DNA from: Sphingobacterium sp.
GTDB lineage: Bacteria; Bacteroidota; Bacteroidia; SpSt-205
Length of the DNA stretch: 17,450 bases
Assembly: GCA_028276345.1 (NCBI GenBank)
Contig: JAPYWM010000008.1
Span: forward strand, 1-17,450
Direction of reading: 5' to 3'
The number at the start of each line of letters is the position of its first letter. Position 1 is the stretch's first letter. The position numbers and the translations under genes are program-made. The notes under the pieces are model-generated. The model did not search any database. It was not told where the DNA came from and saw nothing but the letters and a program-made list of their open reading frames with translations. Of the stretch, positions 1 through 7,257 are shown one piece after another.

Positions 1-579
1 CAGTTAGGCACGCGGGGTTCTCCCGCCCTGCGCTGGCAAGAAGCACAAAAAGCAGCCCATATCCTGAAACCCATAGCCCGCCTCTGCTTAGGATGGGAGG
101 ATGGTTTCTTCACGGAAACGCCGGAGAGTCTCAAGACTTTGATAGACCTTATTCGGCGGTATCGTCCTCGTCTCGTGATTACGAATGCCTTGGCAGACCG
201 GCATCCCGACCATGGGCGAGCGGCGCGACTCGTAGAGCGCGCGGCCTGGCTGAGCGGCCTCCGAAAAATCCACACCCGCTATCCACCCCATCGGCCCCAT
301 AAGGTGCTCTTCATGATTCAAGACCGTTGGCAAATGCCCAGCCTCGTGGTAGACATCTCTGCCTACTGGGAGGCCAAGCTATCCCTCCTCTCAGCCTACC
401 GAAGCCAGTTTTTCCGAGAAGAGGGGGACTTGGAACCAGCATCCTACCTGACAAGGCCTACCTTTTTTCCGCATTTGGAGGCGCGGGCGAGAGAAATGGG
501 GCACTTTATTGGAGTAGCGCTGGGGGAAGGATTTGTGGTGCGAGGACCTCTGGCCGTGTCGGATTATCGCCTGCTATAA
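1..579 (+). CDS. bshB1: Bacillithiol biosynthesis deacetylase BshB1, 5' truncated by window edge
   Basis: The frame is open from base 1 to the TAA at 577-579, giving 192 residues. The family is about 240 residues long, so roughly the first 45, including the N-terminal AHPDD zinc motif, lie outside the window. BshB1 is a zinc-dependent PIG-L/LmbE-type enzyme that deacetylates N-acetylglucosaminyl-malate, the second step of bacillithiol synthesis in the cytoplasm. Visible family features are the GTRGSP segment at residues 4-9, the DG in GWEDGFF (residues 31-37), the HPDH motif at residues 68-71 after the typical RPRLVITNA strand, and an internal FMIQDRW strand. A TTG at 139 could be mistaken for a start, but the upstream codons are clearly the same protein. 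It converges on the lipoprotein gene, with a shared terminator between them. Another PIG-L deacetylase is possible, but the GTRGSP/HPDH combination favours BshB1. Confidence 0.9.
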   Translation, partial: QLGTRGSPALRWQEAQKAAHILKPIARLCLGWEDGFFTETPESLKTLIDLIRRYRPRLVITNALADRHPDHGRAARLVERAAWLSGLRKIHTRYPPHRPHKVLFMIQDRWQMPSLVVDISAYWEAKLSLLSAYRSQFFREEGDLEPASYLTRPTFFPHLEARAREMGHFIGVALGEGFVVRGPLAVSDYRLL

Positions 580-583
580 AAAA

Positions 584-620
584 GAAGGCCGGCCAGGAAG
601 AATGGCCGGCCAGAGTTTTT
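584..620. terminator. Bidirectional intrinsic terminator between convergent genes
   Basis: A perfect 9-bp stem, GGCCGGCCA (587-595) with TGGCCGGCC (603-611), encloses a 7-nt loop. It is followed by AGAGTTTTT on the plus strand and preceded by an A-rich tract (578-586) that gives a U-rich run on the minus strand. It sits 7 nt after the bshB1 stop and 17 nt from the stop of the convergent lipoprotein gene, so it can end transcription from both sides. Confidence 0.85.
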
Positions 621-636
621 CAGATGGTCTGGAGGG

Positions 637-1491
637 TCAGCGAATCGTGATATTGACGGGGGCCTGATTATCCACCTGGACGGAGGCCACGCGATCGCAG
701 GCCTGGTTATTATAGGGGTCGTAGTTGATAATGACGGTGTGATTTTGGGTATTGAGCTGGATGATTCCTTTGACGGGCACGCGGAAGATGCAGTTACCTA
801 AGACTTTGAGGGAGTCGGTAACTTGGGTGGTGAAGGGGCGATTGCGACGGGAGGTGCCTTGCGAGCTTCCGCCGATGAACCACACATCATCCCAGCGCAT
901 CCAGGTATTTTGGCCTTGGGTCTGGCGGTACTCGCGAATGGCACTCCACTGGATAGTGCCATTGGGGGTAGTTACTATGTGGCGGCGTACCGTGTCGCGA
1001 AGAATGCGATGCCCCGCACTATTCAAACCCACATTGACGAGCACCTTTTCCACATCGTGGCGATTGTCATTGACGTAGAAGCTGTCCGTAGTAATCAAAG
1101 CCGAAGCACCTGGGGCAGGCCAGACCGGACCCGAGAAAGTTACATAAATCCGCCCTCGTCGGTACACCCCGTCTCGGCAAAGGCAGTTGGTAGAACCGAA
1201 GTCAATCGTGAGGCGCCGCTGGGTAGAGTCGTAGGAAACCTGCGCACAACGTGGGAGATAAGTGGAGTCTACACCCCCCACTCGGCGATTAGGGCCGTAT
1301 TCCCCTTGTTCGTCCACCACATCTCCGATAAAGTTGGACTCTCCTTCGGCGGTGGATTGATCTCCGGCCGCTTCCTGAATCTCCGTGGGGTCAAACGCTT
1401 TTTCTTTCTTTCGGCAGCCCTGGGCTACCCACAGGCCGCTCACGAGAAGGAGCAGCCCCATGCTGAGACGACTTACGATGCGGTTACGCAT
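637..1491 (-). CDS. Outer-membrane or periplasmic lipoprotein of unknown function
   Basis: I chose the ATG at 1489-1491 rather than the TTG at 1501-1503; this gives 284 residues. The N-terminus is a lipoprotein signal: a basic start (MRNRIVSRLS), a hydrophobic core (GLLLLVSGLWV) and the lipobox AQGC, with Cys26 as the predicted lipidated residue, followed by charged RKKEKAFD. The mature part is rich in beta-type residues with scattered cysteines (for example CLC in TNCLCRDGVY) and ends in short beta strands. I recognise no domain family. It resembles the many lineage-specific Bacteroidota surface lipoproteins. A perfect inverted repeat lies directly upstream of the start. The gene is monocistronic here and convergent with bshB1. 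Its role cannot be inferred from the neighbours. Confidence 0.8.
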   Translation of the reverse strand: MRNRIVSRLSMGLLLLVSGLWVAQGCRKKEKAFDPTEIQEAAGDQSTAEGESNFIGDVVDEQGEYGPNRRVGGVDSTYLPRCAQVSYDSTQRRLTIDFGSTNCLCRDGVYRRGRIYVTFSGPVWPAPGASALITTDSFYVNDNRHDVEKVLVNVGLNSAGHRILRDTVRRHIVTTPNGTIQWSAIREYRQTQGQNTWMRWDDVWFIGGSSQGTSRRNRPFTTQVTDSLKVLGNCIFRVPVKGIIQLNTQNHTVIINYDPYNNQACDRVASVQVDNQAPVNITIR

Positions 1492-1496
1492 ACCAA

Positions 1497-1517
1497 CCCT
1501 CAAGTGGGACTTGAGGG
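1497..1517 (-). promoter_or_regulatory. Perfect inverted repeat just upstream of the lipoprotein ATG
   Basis: CCCTCAAGT (1497-1505), a GGG spacer (1506-1508) and ACTTGAGGG (1509-1517) form a perfect 9-bp stem. It ends 5 nt before the lipoprotein start codon. In the transcript it would be a hairpin over the ribosome-binding region; in DNA it could be an operator. The sequence does not distinguish between these. Confidence 0.5.
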
Positions 1518-1566
1518 GGGTGAGGTTTAAGAGCGGCGCGCCAAAGGGAGTAGAAATGAGGAGAGC

Positions 1567-1690
1567 TCAGGTATTCTTCTTCTGGAAGCGGGTAGAGACT
1601 TCTTTAGCCAGGCCGGTAACCTCTACGGGGAGAATCAACTTAGTAGAGGCGGAGGAGCCGAGGTTTTTGCGGGTGTCTAAGTACTGGAGG
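1567..1690 (-). pseudogene. Duplicated 3' end of the SPFH/stomatin-like gene
   Basis: This stretch repeats the last 40 codons of the SPFH gene at 8064-8951, in the same orientation and with a stop (TGA, 1567-1569) at the matching place. Hand alignment against about 8070-8189 gives roughly 13 mismatches in 120 bp. It translates to LQYLDTRKNLGSSASTK, then LILPVEVTGLAKEV and STRFQKKNT, with five amino-acid changes from the intact gene. Homology stops abruptly at 1690; the bases beyond do not resemble the rest of the SPFH gene and there is no start codon with a promoter. It is the tail of a lost second copy, not a functional gene. The remaining intergenic bases, 1518-1566 and 1691-1754, show nothing recognisable. 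Confidence 0.88.
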
Positions 1691-1754
1691 CATGCAGGTT
1701 TGCTTAGGGTAAAGGTGATGTTTGGGGATGGTTACAACGATAAGCGGAGATGAT

Positions 1755-3305
1755 TTAGAGTTGGTCAGCCCGTTGGAGGGTAGTCTCAGCCTGAGTTTGT
1801 AGAGCTTTTTGCGTCTCGGTTCCTAAGCGCTCCAACTGCCGCAAGGCCGTGATCATGCGGGGGTTTTTCCTGAGGTGGGCCCTATGCCGCCCCAGGAAGT
1901 CCCAGTAGAGGGCATTGAAGGGGCAGGCGTTTTCGCCGGAGCGGGCCTTAGGGTCATAGCGGCAGCCTCGGCAGTAGTCCCCCATGCGCTGGATGTAAGC
2001 GGCCGTGCTGATGTAGGGTTTGGTGGCCATGAGGCCGCCGTCGGCCCATTGGCTCATGCCGAGGGTATTCGGGGCGGTCACCCACTCAAAGCCATCCACG
2101 AAAAGCCCCAAGTACCACCGATGCACTTCCGCAGGATGGGCTCCTATGAGGAGGGCGAAGTTGCCAGTTACCATAAGGCGCTGGATGTGGTGGGCATAGC
2201 CTGTGCGAAGGACTTGGGTGATGGTGTGGCGGAGGCAAGCCATGCGGGTTTGGCCTGTCCAATACCACGAGGGAAGGGGGCGGTGGTGAGAAAGGGCATT
2301 CTGGGCCGTATAGTGCGGCATGTAAGCCCAATAGACGCCCCGTACATACTCGCGCCATCCCAGGATTTGGCGGATGAAGCCCTCTACGGAAGCAAGGGGA
2401 GCCAACCCCCGACGATAAGCCGCCTCCGCTGCCTGCACCACCTCCTGAGGGCTAAGCATTTTGAGATTGAGGGGAAAGGAAAGCATAGAGTGGAAGAGGC
2501 GCTCGTGCTGAGCAGTAAGCGCATCTTGAAATGGCCCAAAGTAAGGTAGCCCTTCCCGAATAAAGTGATGAAGCTGTCGGAGGGCCTCCTCTCGGGTAAT
2601 GGGCCAACGAAAGTCATCGGCGGCGGGGTCTCCGGCAGTTTTTATGCCTGCTGCCTCTATCTCCCTCCAAAGCGCGCGCAGGTCATGCCTCGGACGGGTA
2701 TCCTTTGGAGGCGGCGGCGTGCCTTTCCAGGGCTTACGGTTTTCTGAATCGTAGTTCCAGCGGCCTCCCACGGGCTTATCCCCTTCCATCAGCACGCCAA
2801 ACCGACGACGCTGGCGCCGATACAGGTGCTCCATTACCCACCGCGCATGTTCCCCCAGTACTTCCGAAACCCCCTCCCGGGGCAAATAAAAGTGTCCTGT
2901 ATCCTCTGCCCGCACCGGCACATGCGCATCTTCTGCCCACGCCCGAAGCTGCCTATCTACTCGCCATTCATCAGGAAGAAGATATTCTACGGCCCGAGCT
3001 TTGTGCCGACTTATGAGATATTCTAAGTTGGCTGTGAAGCTATGCTGATTTTCGGGGTCTGTGATGGAAATGTAATGCACATGGTGGCCTTGAGCTTGGA
3101 GGTGCCGGGCAAAGGCCCGCATAGCCGCAAATATGCTCAGGACCTTCTGCGCATGGTGAAGCACATAATCCGTCTCTTGCCGCACCTCCATCAGCGTGTA
3201 AATCACATCGGACTCGGGCTTTTGAAACCAAGGATGAAGGGGATTGAGCTGGTCACCCAAAATGAGCCGCAAAATAGGCCCCTGCGAAAAGCGGAGTGCG
3301 CTCAT
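1755..3305 (-). CDS. Iron-sulfur bacterial cryptochrome/photolyase (FeS-BCP), probable (6-4) photolyase
   Basis: The product is 516 residues, the usual size of the deoxyribodipyrimidine photolyase-related (DPRP) family typified by Agrobacterium PhrB. These enzymes bind FAD, a lumazine antenna and a [4Fe-4S] cluster, and the characterised members repair (6-4) photoproducts in light. The N-terminal antenna domain starts with RLILGDQLN (13-21). The four cluster cysteines are where the family needs them: C357 (RMACLRH), C445 and C448 (DYCRGCRYD) and C461 (ENACPFN). The FAD domain has GFIRQILGWREYVRGVYW (309-326), GYAHHIQRLMVTGNFALL (369-386) and NTLGMSQWADGG (413-424). The ATG at 3303-3305 is the only good start. 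The gene follows the other photolyase on the same strand after 140 bp, so cotranscription is possible, but no clear promoter or terminator separates them. The family assignment is firm; the substrate is inferred from the family. Confidence 0.93.
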   Translation of the reverse strand: MSALRFSQGPILRLILGDQLNPLHPWFQKPESDVIYTLMEVRQETDYVLHHAQKVLSIFAAMRAFARHLQAQGHHVHYISITDPENQHSFTANLEYLISRHKARAVEYLLPDEWRVDRQLRAWAEDAHVPVRAEDTGHFYLPREGVSEVLGEHARWVMEHLYRRQRRRFGVLMEGDKPVGGRWNYDSENRKPWKGTPPPPKDTRPRHDLRALWREIEAAGIKTAGDPAADDFRWPITREEALRQLHHFIREGLPYFGPFQDALTAQHERLFHSMLSFPLNLKMLSPQEVVQAAEAAYRRGLAPLASVEGFIRQILGWREYVRGVYWAYMPHYTAQNALSHHRPLPSWYWTGQTRMACLRHTITQVLRTGYAHHIQRLMVTGNFALLIGAHPAEVHRWYLGLFVDGFEWVTAPNTLGMSQWADGGLMATKPYISTAAYIQRMGDYCRGCRYDPKARSGENACPFNALYWDFLGRHRAHLRKNPRMITALRQLERLGTETQKALQTQAETTLQRADQL

Positions 3306-3445
3306 GAGCTTTTCAAACGTTTTTGGCCGTAGCGATTTTTCCAGTGGGCCTTAGGGGTATAAATAGTTTGGCTTGGGTGGGGCGCCTTCTTGTTACGCCA
3401 TAAGGGAGGTTTGCGGGCAAGGAGGTGGCTTTTTCGGCAGGGGGG

Positions 3446-5080
3446 TCAAAACAATGAGGGTAGGGAAGGCGGGGAGGGGCGTCGGCGACGACGAAAGGTA
3501 GGTTCTCGTCCCTCCGCATCTCGGCCGCTGGGCATTCCGGGTCGAGACCCGTGACGCTGAATGATAGTCCGGGCCATCTCCTCTACCTCGGGTCTTTTTC
3601 GGAGGGGGAAAATCCGCTCCTTAGCTTCCCGGATAGCCTTATCCAAATCCACCATGGGCATGGGGATGTCCTTTCCCACGATGACCCCATACCGTTTTTG
3701 TACATCGGTGGGCATGCGCCAGGGCTCAAATAGCCACAAGTCGGGTACTCGCCGCATGTAGGGGAGCCATTTTCGGACGAATTCGCCCTTGGGGTCTAAG
3801 CGCATGGCCTGTCTAATGGGATTGTAGATGCGGATGGTGTTGATGCCGGTGGTGCCGGCTTGCATTTGGATTTGGGGCCAGTGGATGCCGGGTTCGTAGT
3901 CTAAGAAGAGTCTGGCGAGCCACAGGCCAATAGGTCGCCAAGGCATCCAGAGGGGGTAAGTGGCGGTGGAGACGAGCATGGCCCGCATACGGAAGTTGAG
4001 CCACCCTGTCGCCCTAAGCATGGCAATGGAGGCATCCACTAAGGGCCAGCCCGTACGCCCCTCCGTAAAAGCGGCATACCACTCTGGAGGCGCTTCTGGA
4101 GGACGAAGCGCCTCATAAGCAGGATGCAAACACCGAAACTCTATGTCAGGCTCGGTTTCCAGTTTCTGGATGAAGTGGCAGTGCCAATAGAGGCGGCTCT
4201 GGAAGGCTTTGAGGCCGGCATAAAGGGGGCGGTTTTGGGGAAAGGGGCCGAGGGCTTCCAGAGCGGCTTCGGTAGCTTGCCAAACCTCCCTTAGGCTCAA
4301 AAGCCCATAGGCCAAATAGGGCGATAAGCGAGAAGAGGCCGTTGGCGCCGTCAAGGGCGAAGAGATATGACGGGCATAAAACTGGGCCCGATGCGTTAGG
4401 AAAGAAGCCAGGGTCTCCTCAGCTAAGGTGCGGCTGGCTTTTTGGCGGAGGGGCGGGTCTTCATCGGGGAGGTTCCAGTCGCGGGGCGTGGGCCAAGGGC
4501 CGGCTCTCCACGAACCATCGGGTAAGAGCCACCAAGCTACGGGATAAACCCCCTCTGGCGGCGAGAGGGGCCATTCTGCCCATACGGGCGTGAAAGGCGG
4601 TGGCCACGGCGCCACAGGCTCCCGCATAAACCCCTGCTGATACGGCAGCCACAAATCCCGCTCCCGCAAACCCCGAATAACCGCAAACTGCGGCACCTCA
4701 TGAAAGGGAATCCCCACCTCTTTAGCCCACCGCCGCACCGCCCGATCCCGCGCAAAAGTCAGCCCATTGCCCGTCTCTATATGCGCATGCAGCGCCGCTA
4801 TGGGAAGGCACCGATGGATAGCTTGCAAGACCGCCACCGCCTCCCCTACAAAAAGGTGAAGGCATGCATGGGCCACCCCCGTCTGACGCAAGCTCCGATC
4901 CAGGTCTAAGAGGGCTTCGGCGATAAATTTCCAATGCTGGGCAGCGGCATCGGGCTGCCGCCAAAGCGTAGGCTCCGCAATGTATATGAGCAAGGTAGGG
5001 CCGCTCCGGAGGGCATTCAAAAGCGGGCGGTGATCATACAAACGCAGATCCCGCTTGAGCCAGACAACCTGAATAGCCAT
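3446..5080 (-). CDS. Photolyase/cryptochrome superfamily flavoprotein (COG0415 type), atypical flavin loop
   Basis: I place the start at the ATG 5078-5080, giving 544 residues, because MAIQVVWLKRDLRLYDHRPL is the standard photolyase N-terminus. The 89 extra upstream codons are unrelated, low-complexity sequence. The Rossmann antenna domain spans about residues 3-130 and the helical FAD domain about 210-465. Visible FAD-domain motifs are ASSRLSPYLAYGLLSLREVW (248-267), GRTGWPLVDASIAMLRATGW (341-360) and RIYNPIRQ (417-424). The loop at 395-416, YEPGIHWPQIQMQAGTTGIN, differs from the WQWAASTGTD type of classical CPD photolyases, so the tryptophan nearest the flavin appears replaced. The tail after about 510 is arginine-rich and may be disordered. 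The protein is either a light-driven DNA repair enzyme or a blue-light sensor; the sequence does not decide. The 5' part of this gene is duplicated at 7258-7578. It is divergent from the M50 gene. Confidence 0.88.
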   Translation of the reverse strand: MAIQVVWLKRDLRLYDHRPLLNALRSGPTLLIYIAEPTLWRQPDAAAQHWKFIAEALLDLDRSLRQTGVAHACLHLFVGEAVAVLQAIHRCLPIAALHAHIETGNGLTFARDRAVRRWAKEVGIPFHEVPQFAVIRGLRERDLWLPYQQGFMREPVAPWPPPFTPVWAEWPLSPPEGVYPVAWWLLPDGSWRAGPWPTPRDWNLPDEDPPLRQKASRTLAEETLASFLTHRAQFYARHISSPLTAPTASSRLSPYLAYGLLSLREVWQATEAALEALGPFPQNRPLYAGLKAFQSRLYWHCHFIQKLETEPDIEFRCLHPAYEALRPPEAPPEWYAAFTEGRTGWPLVDASIAMLRATGWLNFRMRAMLVSTATYPLWMPWRPIGLWLARLFLDYEPGIHWPQIQMQAGTTGINTIRIYNPIRQAMRLDPKGEFVRKWLPYMRRVPDLWLFEPWRMPTDVQKRYGVIVGKDIPMPMVDLDKAIREAKERIFPLRKRPEVEEMARTIIQRHGSRPGMPSGRDAEGREPTFRRRRRPSPPSLPSLF

Positions 5081-5341
5081 GGGCCCCAGAGCCATAAACA
5101 TTTTGTGACCGGGCAAAGTGCGGGCGGGGGCTTGCAACTTTAGAGGCGAGTTTTTCGTATATTTAACTCCCCTCACGATACGGAGGTTAGAGTCAGGCGG
5201 GAGGCGGTATCGTGGGGCTGAATCTCTCTCTGCTGGCGGCTCAAAAGGCGGGGGCTCCTCTGTATTCCCCCATTCGCTTACCTCAAAGTAAGTGGGGAGG
5301 CTGAGCCATATTGAGTTTGGGCCCAGTCCCTTCCTATACCC
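5081..5341. promoter_or_regulatory. Divergent intergenic region between the photolyase and M50 protease genes
   Basis: These 261 bp must contain the promoters of both divergent genes. I found no perfect TTG-N20-TAnnTTTG in either direction. The nearest match for the M50 gene is TGAGTTTG at 5312-5319 (one mismatch). For the photolyase, TAAAGTTG on the minus strand near 5136-5143 has one mismatch. The first 140 bp (to about 5221) are duplicated at 7430-7578. An open frame continuing the photolyase upstream crosses this region but does not look coding. Confidence 0.35.
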
Positions 5342-6760
5342 ATGCATACGCGTCCTGTATTTATGCGTACCCTGCGCGTATGGCGCGCCCTTTGGGCGTG
5401 CGGTAGAACCGTCCTTCGGGACGGATGGCGGCTCGTTTTGAGCCTTTTAGAGAAAGGGAGCCAAGCCCTTAGCGACTCGCTCTCTGCATCCAAGGATGAC
5501 CCGTCCCTTCTCAGGGCCGGTTTCTTTCCGGGGAAGTTCGTGAAGAGTCTCTTGGGTTCTCGTTTGGCGTTTCTCAGGCGGCTCCTGGCCTGGATAGTGC
5601 TGGCAGATGTGTTTCTGCTCCTAATCTTGCTTTTACACGTGTATCAGCCCCGAGGCTATGTCTGGGAGCTAATCCCTATTGGATTGGGCATAGTGGCTCC
5701 GTCTTTTTTGCTTATTTTCTGGCGTCCTTTGCGGGATTTGCTGGTAGCCTCCTCAAAGAAGGAGCGCACCAAGGCGCTTTCTGGCCTGCGAGACCGCTGG
5801 CAGGCCCTCAAAAAGGCCCTGCGCATCCCCATCAAACCCCACTGGTCTCTCCTGCTCAGCATAGCCCTGGCGATACACTTCTTTCTAAGTCTCCATCCTG
5901 CACCTGACCCCCTCTCTTTGAAGCTCCCCTTCGCCCTTCTCTTTGCCGTAGGTCTCCACCTCAGTGTCCTGATTCACGAGTACGGCCATGGCTATGCAGG
6001 CATCCTGATGGGCTATACCCCCAAGCGCATCCACCTCAATATCTTCGGAGGCGGGATCGTCTTTGAGGAGGGCTTCCCCCTGCATGCAAGGTTCAAAAAG
6101 GTCCTCTGGAATGGGATTTACTTTCAATGGTATCTCGGGATAGCGCAATTCAATCTCATTCTCTTTCTCCTCTTTCCGAATAAGGCCATACCCTTTGGCA
6201 GTGCCGGGTGCACGCATGAGTACCTCTTTATCACCCTGGCCTTAGTCTTAGTTATTAACTCCTTCATGAGCGGTATGAATATCCTCCCCATCTATCCCTT
6301 GGATGGAGGACGCCTCTTTTATTTGGAGCAGATTTTCCCGAAGGACTTCACGGATGAGGAGGCTGAGTTTCTCCACCTATTATTTCCTACTCTTACCAAA
6401 CTCGCGATCTATGAGGCCCGACAACTTACCCTCATTGTCTCCATCGTATGTCTACTTCTGATAGGAGGTCTTTGCCTTTTCTTGGGGTCAAGCGGTCTTC
6501 TGGGGGTCCTGCTTGTGTTAGTCGGCTTTGTAGCGCCGCTGATTCTAATAAATATTGCTCTTCTCCTCAACAAGGACCGAGCCTTACACACCAGGGGGAT
6601 TGACCGAGAGCACGCGCTGCGGCGACTGTGGGAGGACTTAGAATCCTCTTCGTCTGACGAGGAAGAATCCTCTCCGGAGAGTAAGCCGCTGAGCCTTTCA
6701 GAGGATGCTTCTTCTTCCGAGGAGGAGGCCAGCTCCTCTTCATCCGCTCCTCCCGCTTGA
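5342..6760 (+). CDS. M50 family membrane metalloprotease (site-2 protease type) with acidic Ser/Glu tail
   Basis: The 472-residue multi-pass membrane protein has both M50 signatures: HEYGH at 212-216 (HExxH, two zinc ligands and the catalytic Glu) and NILPIYPLDGGR at 313-324 (LDG motif, third zinc ligand). Such proteases cut substrates within the membrane, for example anti-sigma factors or membrane-bound precursors. Hydrophobic segments lie near 79-100, 108-127, 168-183, 194-211, 259-278, 293-314, 362-381 and 385-409. The first 75 residues are basic and the stretch 128-166 is charged, suggesting a cytosolic loop. The last 40 residues form a serine and glutamate/aspartate-rich tail that is not part of the usual fold. 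The ATG at 5342 has no obvious Shine-Dalgarno; ATG at 5363 is an alternative. The gene stands alone, divergent from the photolyase, and no anti-sigma gene is adjacent, so its substrate is unknown. Confidence 0.87.
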   Translation: MHTRPVFMRTLRVWRALWACGRTVLRDGWRLVLSLLEKGSQALSDSLSASKDDPSLLRAGFFPGKFVKSLLGSRLAFLRRLLAWIVLADVFLLLILLLHVYQPRGYVWELIPIGLGIVAPSFLLIFWRPLRDLLVASSKKERTKALSGLRDRWQALKKALRIPIKPHWSLLLSIALAIHFFLSLHPAPDPLSLKLPFALLFAVGLHLSVLIHEYGHGYAGILMGYTPKRIHLNIFGGGIVFEEGFPLHARFKKVLWNGIYFQWYLGIAQFNLILFLLFPNKAIPFGSAGCTHEYLFITLALVLVINSFMSGMNILPIYPLDGGRLFYLEQIFPKDFTDEEAEFLHLLFPTLTKLAIYEARQLTLIVSIVCLLLIGGLCLFLGSSGLLGVLLVLVGFVAPLILINIALLLNKDRALHTRGIDREHALRRLWEDLESSSSDEEESSPESKPLSLSEDASSSEEEASSSSSAPPA

Positions 6761-6780
6761 TGCTAACCCCCCTCTCCCCT

Positions 6781-6818
6781 GTGGGGCCTCTCCCTGCGCT
6801 AAAAGGGAGGGGCCTCAC
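6781..6818. terminator. Strong hairpin downstream of the M50 gene, candidate terminator
   Basis: Bases 6781-6795 pair with 6804-6818 over 15 positions, including two G-U pairs, around the loop GCGCTAAA. It lies 20 nt after the M50 stop. No T-run follows on the plus strand, so it is either a terminator of weak type or an mRNA-end stabilising hairpin. The rest of 6761-6950 shows nothing else. Confidence 0.5.
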
Positions 6819-6950
6819 CCTATGGGAGGCTCGCCGCTGGCTCCCTTTGCCATTACCTCCAAGGAGTCCCTCGGGCTATGAGACAGCCTCTACACTAAGC
6901 TCCCCCCTCCGCAAAGGCTGAAAACCCGGGCGCTGCCTACGCGCCCTTAG

Positions 6951-7079
6951 CTACTGCGCCGGTCGCCAAACATGATTACCCTTCGTGATGGGGCATTTCC
7001 CACCCGTGCCGGGAGGCGGGTAACTGCTCCACCGGACCTGCTTACCGCACTTTTCGCAAACGTAAAGGGTGTGAGGCAT
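6951..7079 (-). CDS. Small zinc-ribbon protein, 42 residues
   Basis: The minus strand from ATG (7077-7079) to TAG (6951-6953) encodes 42 residues beginning MPHTLYVCEKCGKQVRW and ending GNHVWRPAQ. It carries a CxxC pair (C8, C11), then C29 and H36 in the segment GGKCPITKGNHVW, a plausible C-C-C-H zinc knuckle. Many bacteria and phages carry tiny proteins of this pattern (an LYxCxxCG start, a Ser/Pro/Gly-rich middle, a GxCP...HxW end), whose function is mostly unknown. The conservation of that pattern makes a chance frame unlikely. A TAGATTCG (one mismatch to TAnnTTTG) ends 8 nt before the ATG. It lies in an otherwise gene-poor stretch next to duplication debris, so it could be a mobile-element passenger. 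The 175 bp upstream of it (7080-7257) hold no other recognisable feature. Confidence 0.7.
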   Translation of the reverse strand: MPHTLYVCEKCGKQVRWSSYPPPGTGGKCPITKGNHVWRPAQ

Positions 7080-7257
7080 ATTAAACGCGAATCTATGAAA
7101 AAATCTCCATTGCTCATGCAAGGGCTGGGGCTTGGTAGGTGTGGGGCTTTGGGGCTAAGGACAGACTCTTTTCGGTTCTCTCATCTCTCATAGAGGCTCA
7201 AGTCCGCACCCTTAGCCTGAAAGGCTCATACCTCCCTGGCCTTTGGGCCCGATGCTT

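Noticed and set aside
823..1530. Plus-strand 235-residue open frame
   Set aside because: It is antisense to the lipoprotein gene, whose signal peptide, lipobox and shared terminator support the minus strand.
1875..2549. Plus-strand 224-residue open frame
   Set aside because: It is antisense to the FeS photolyase, which carries all its cluster cysteines and family motifs.
5081..5347. In-frame N-terminal extension of the photolyase (89 codons starting at 5347)
   Set aside because: The extension is proline-rich, low complexity and unlike photolyases; the ATG at 5080 gives the standard N-terminus, and the extension is intergenic DNA also present in the duplicated remnant.
6972..7193. Plus-strand 73-residue open frame
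   Set aside because: It is antisense to the zinc-ribbon gene, whose conserved Cys/His pattern is the better explanation.
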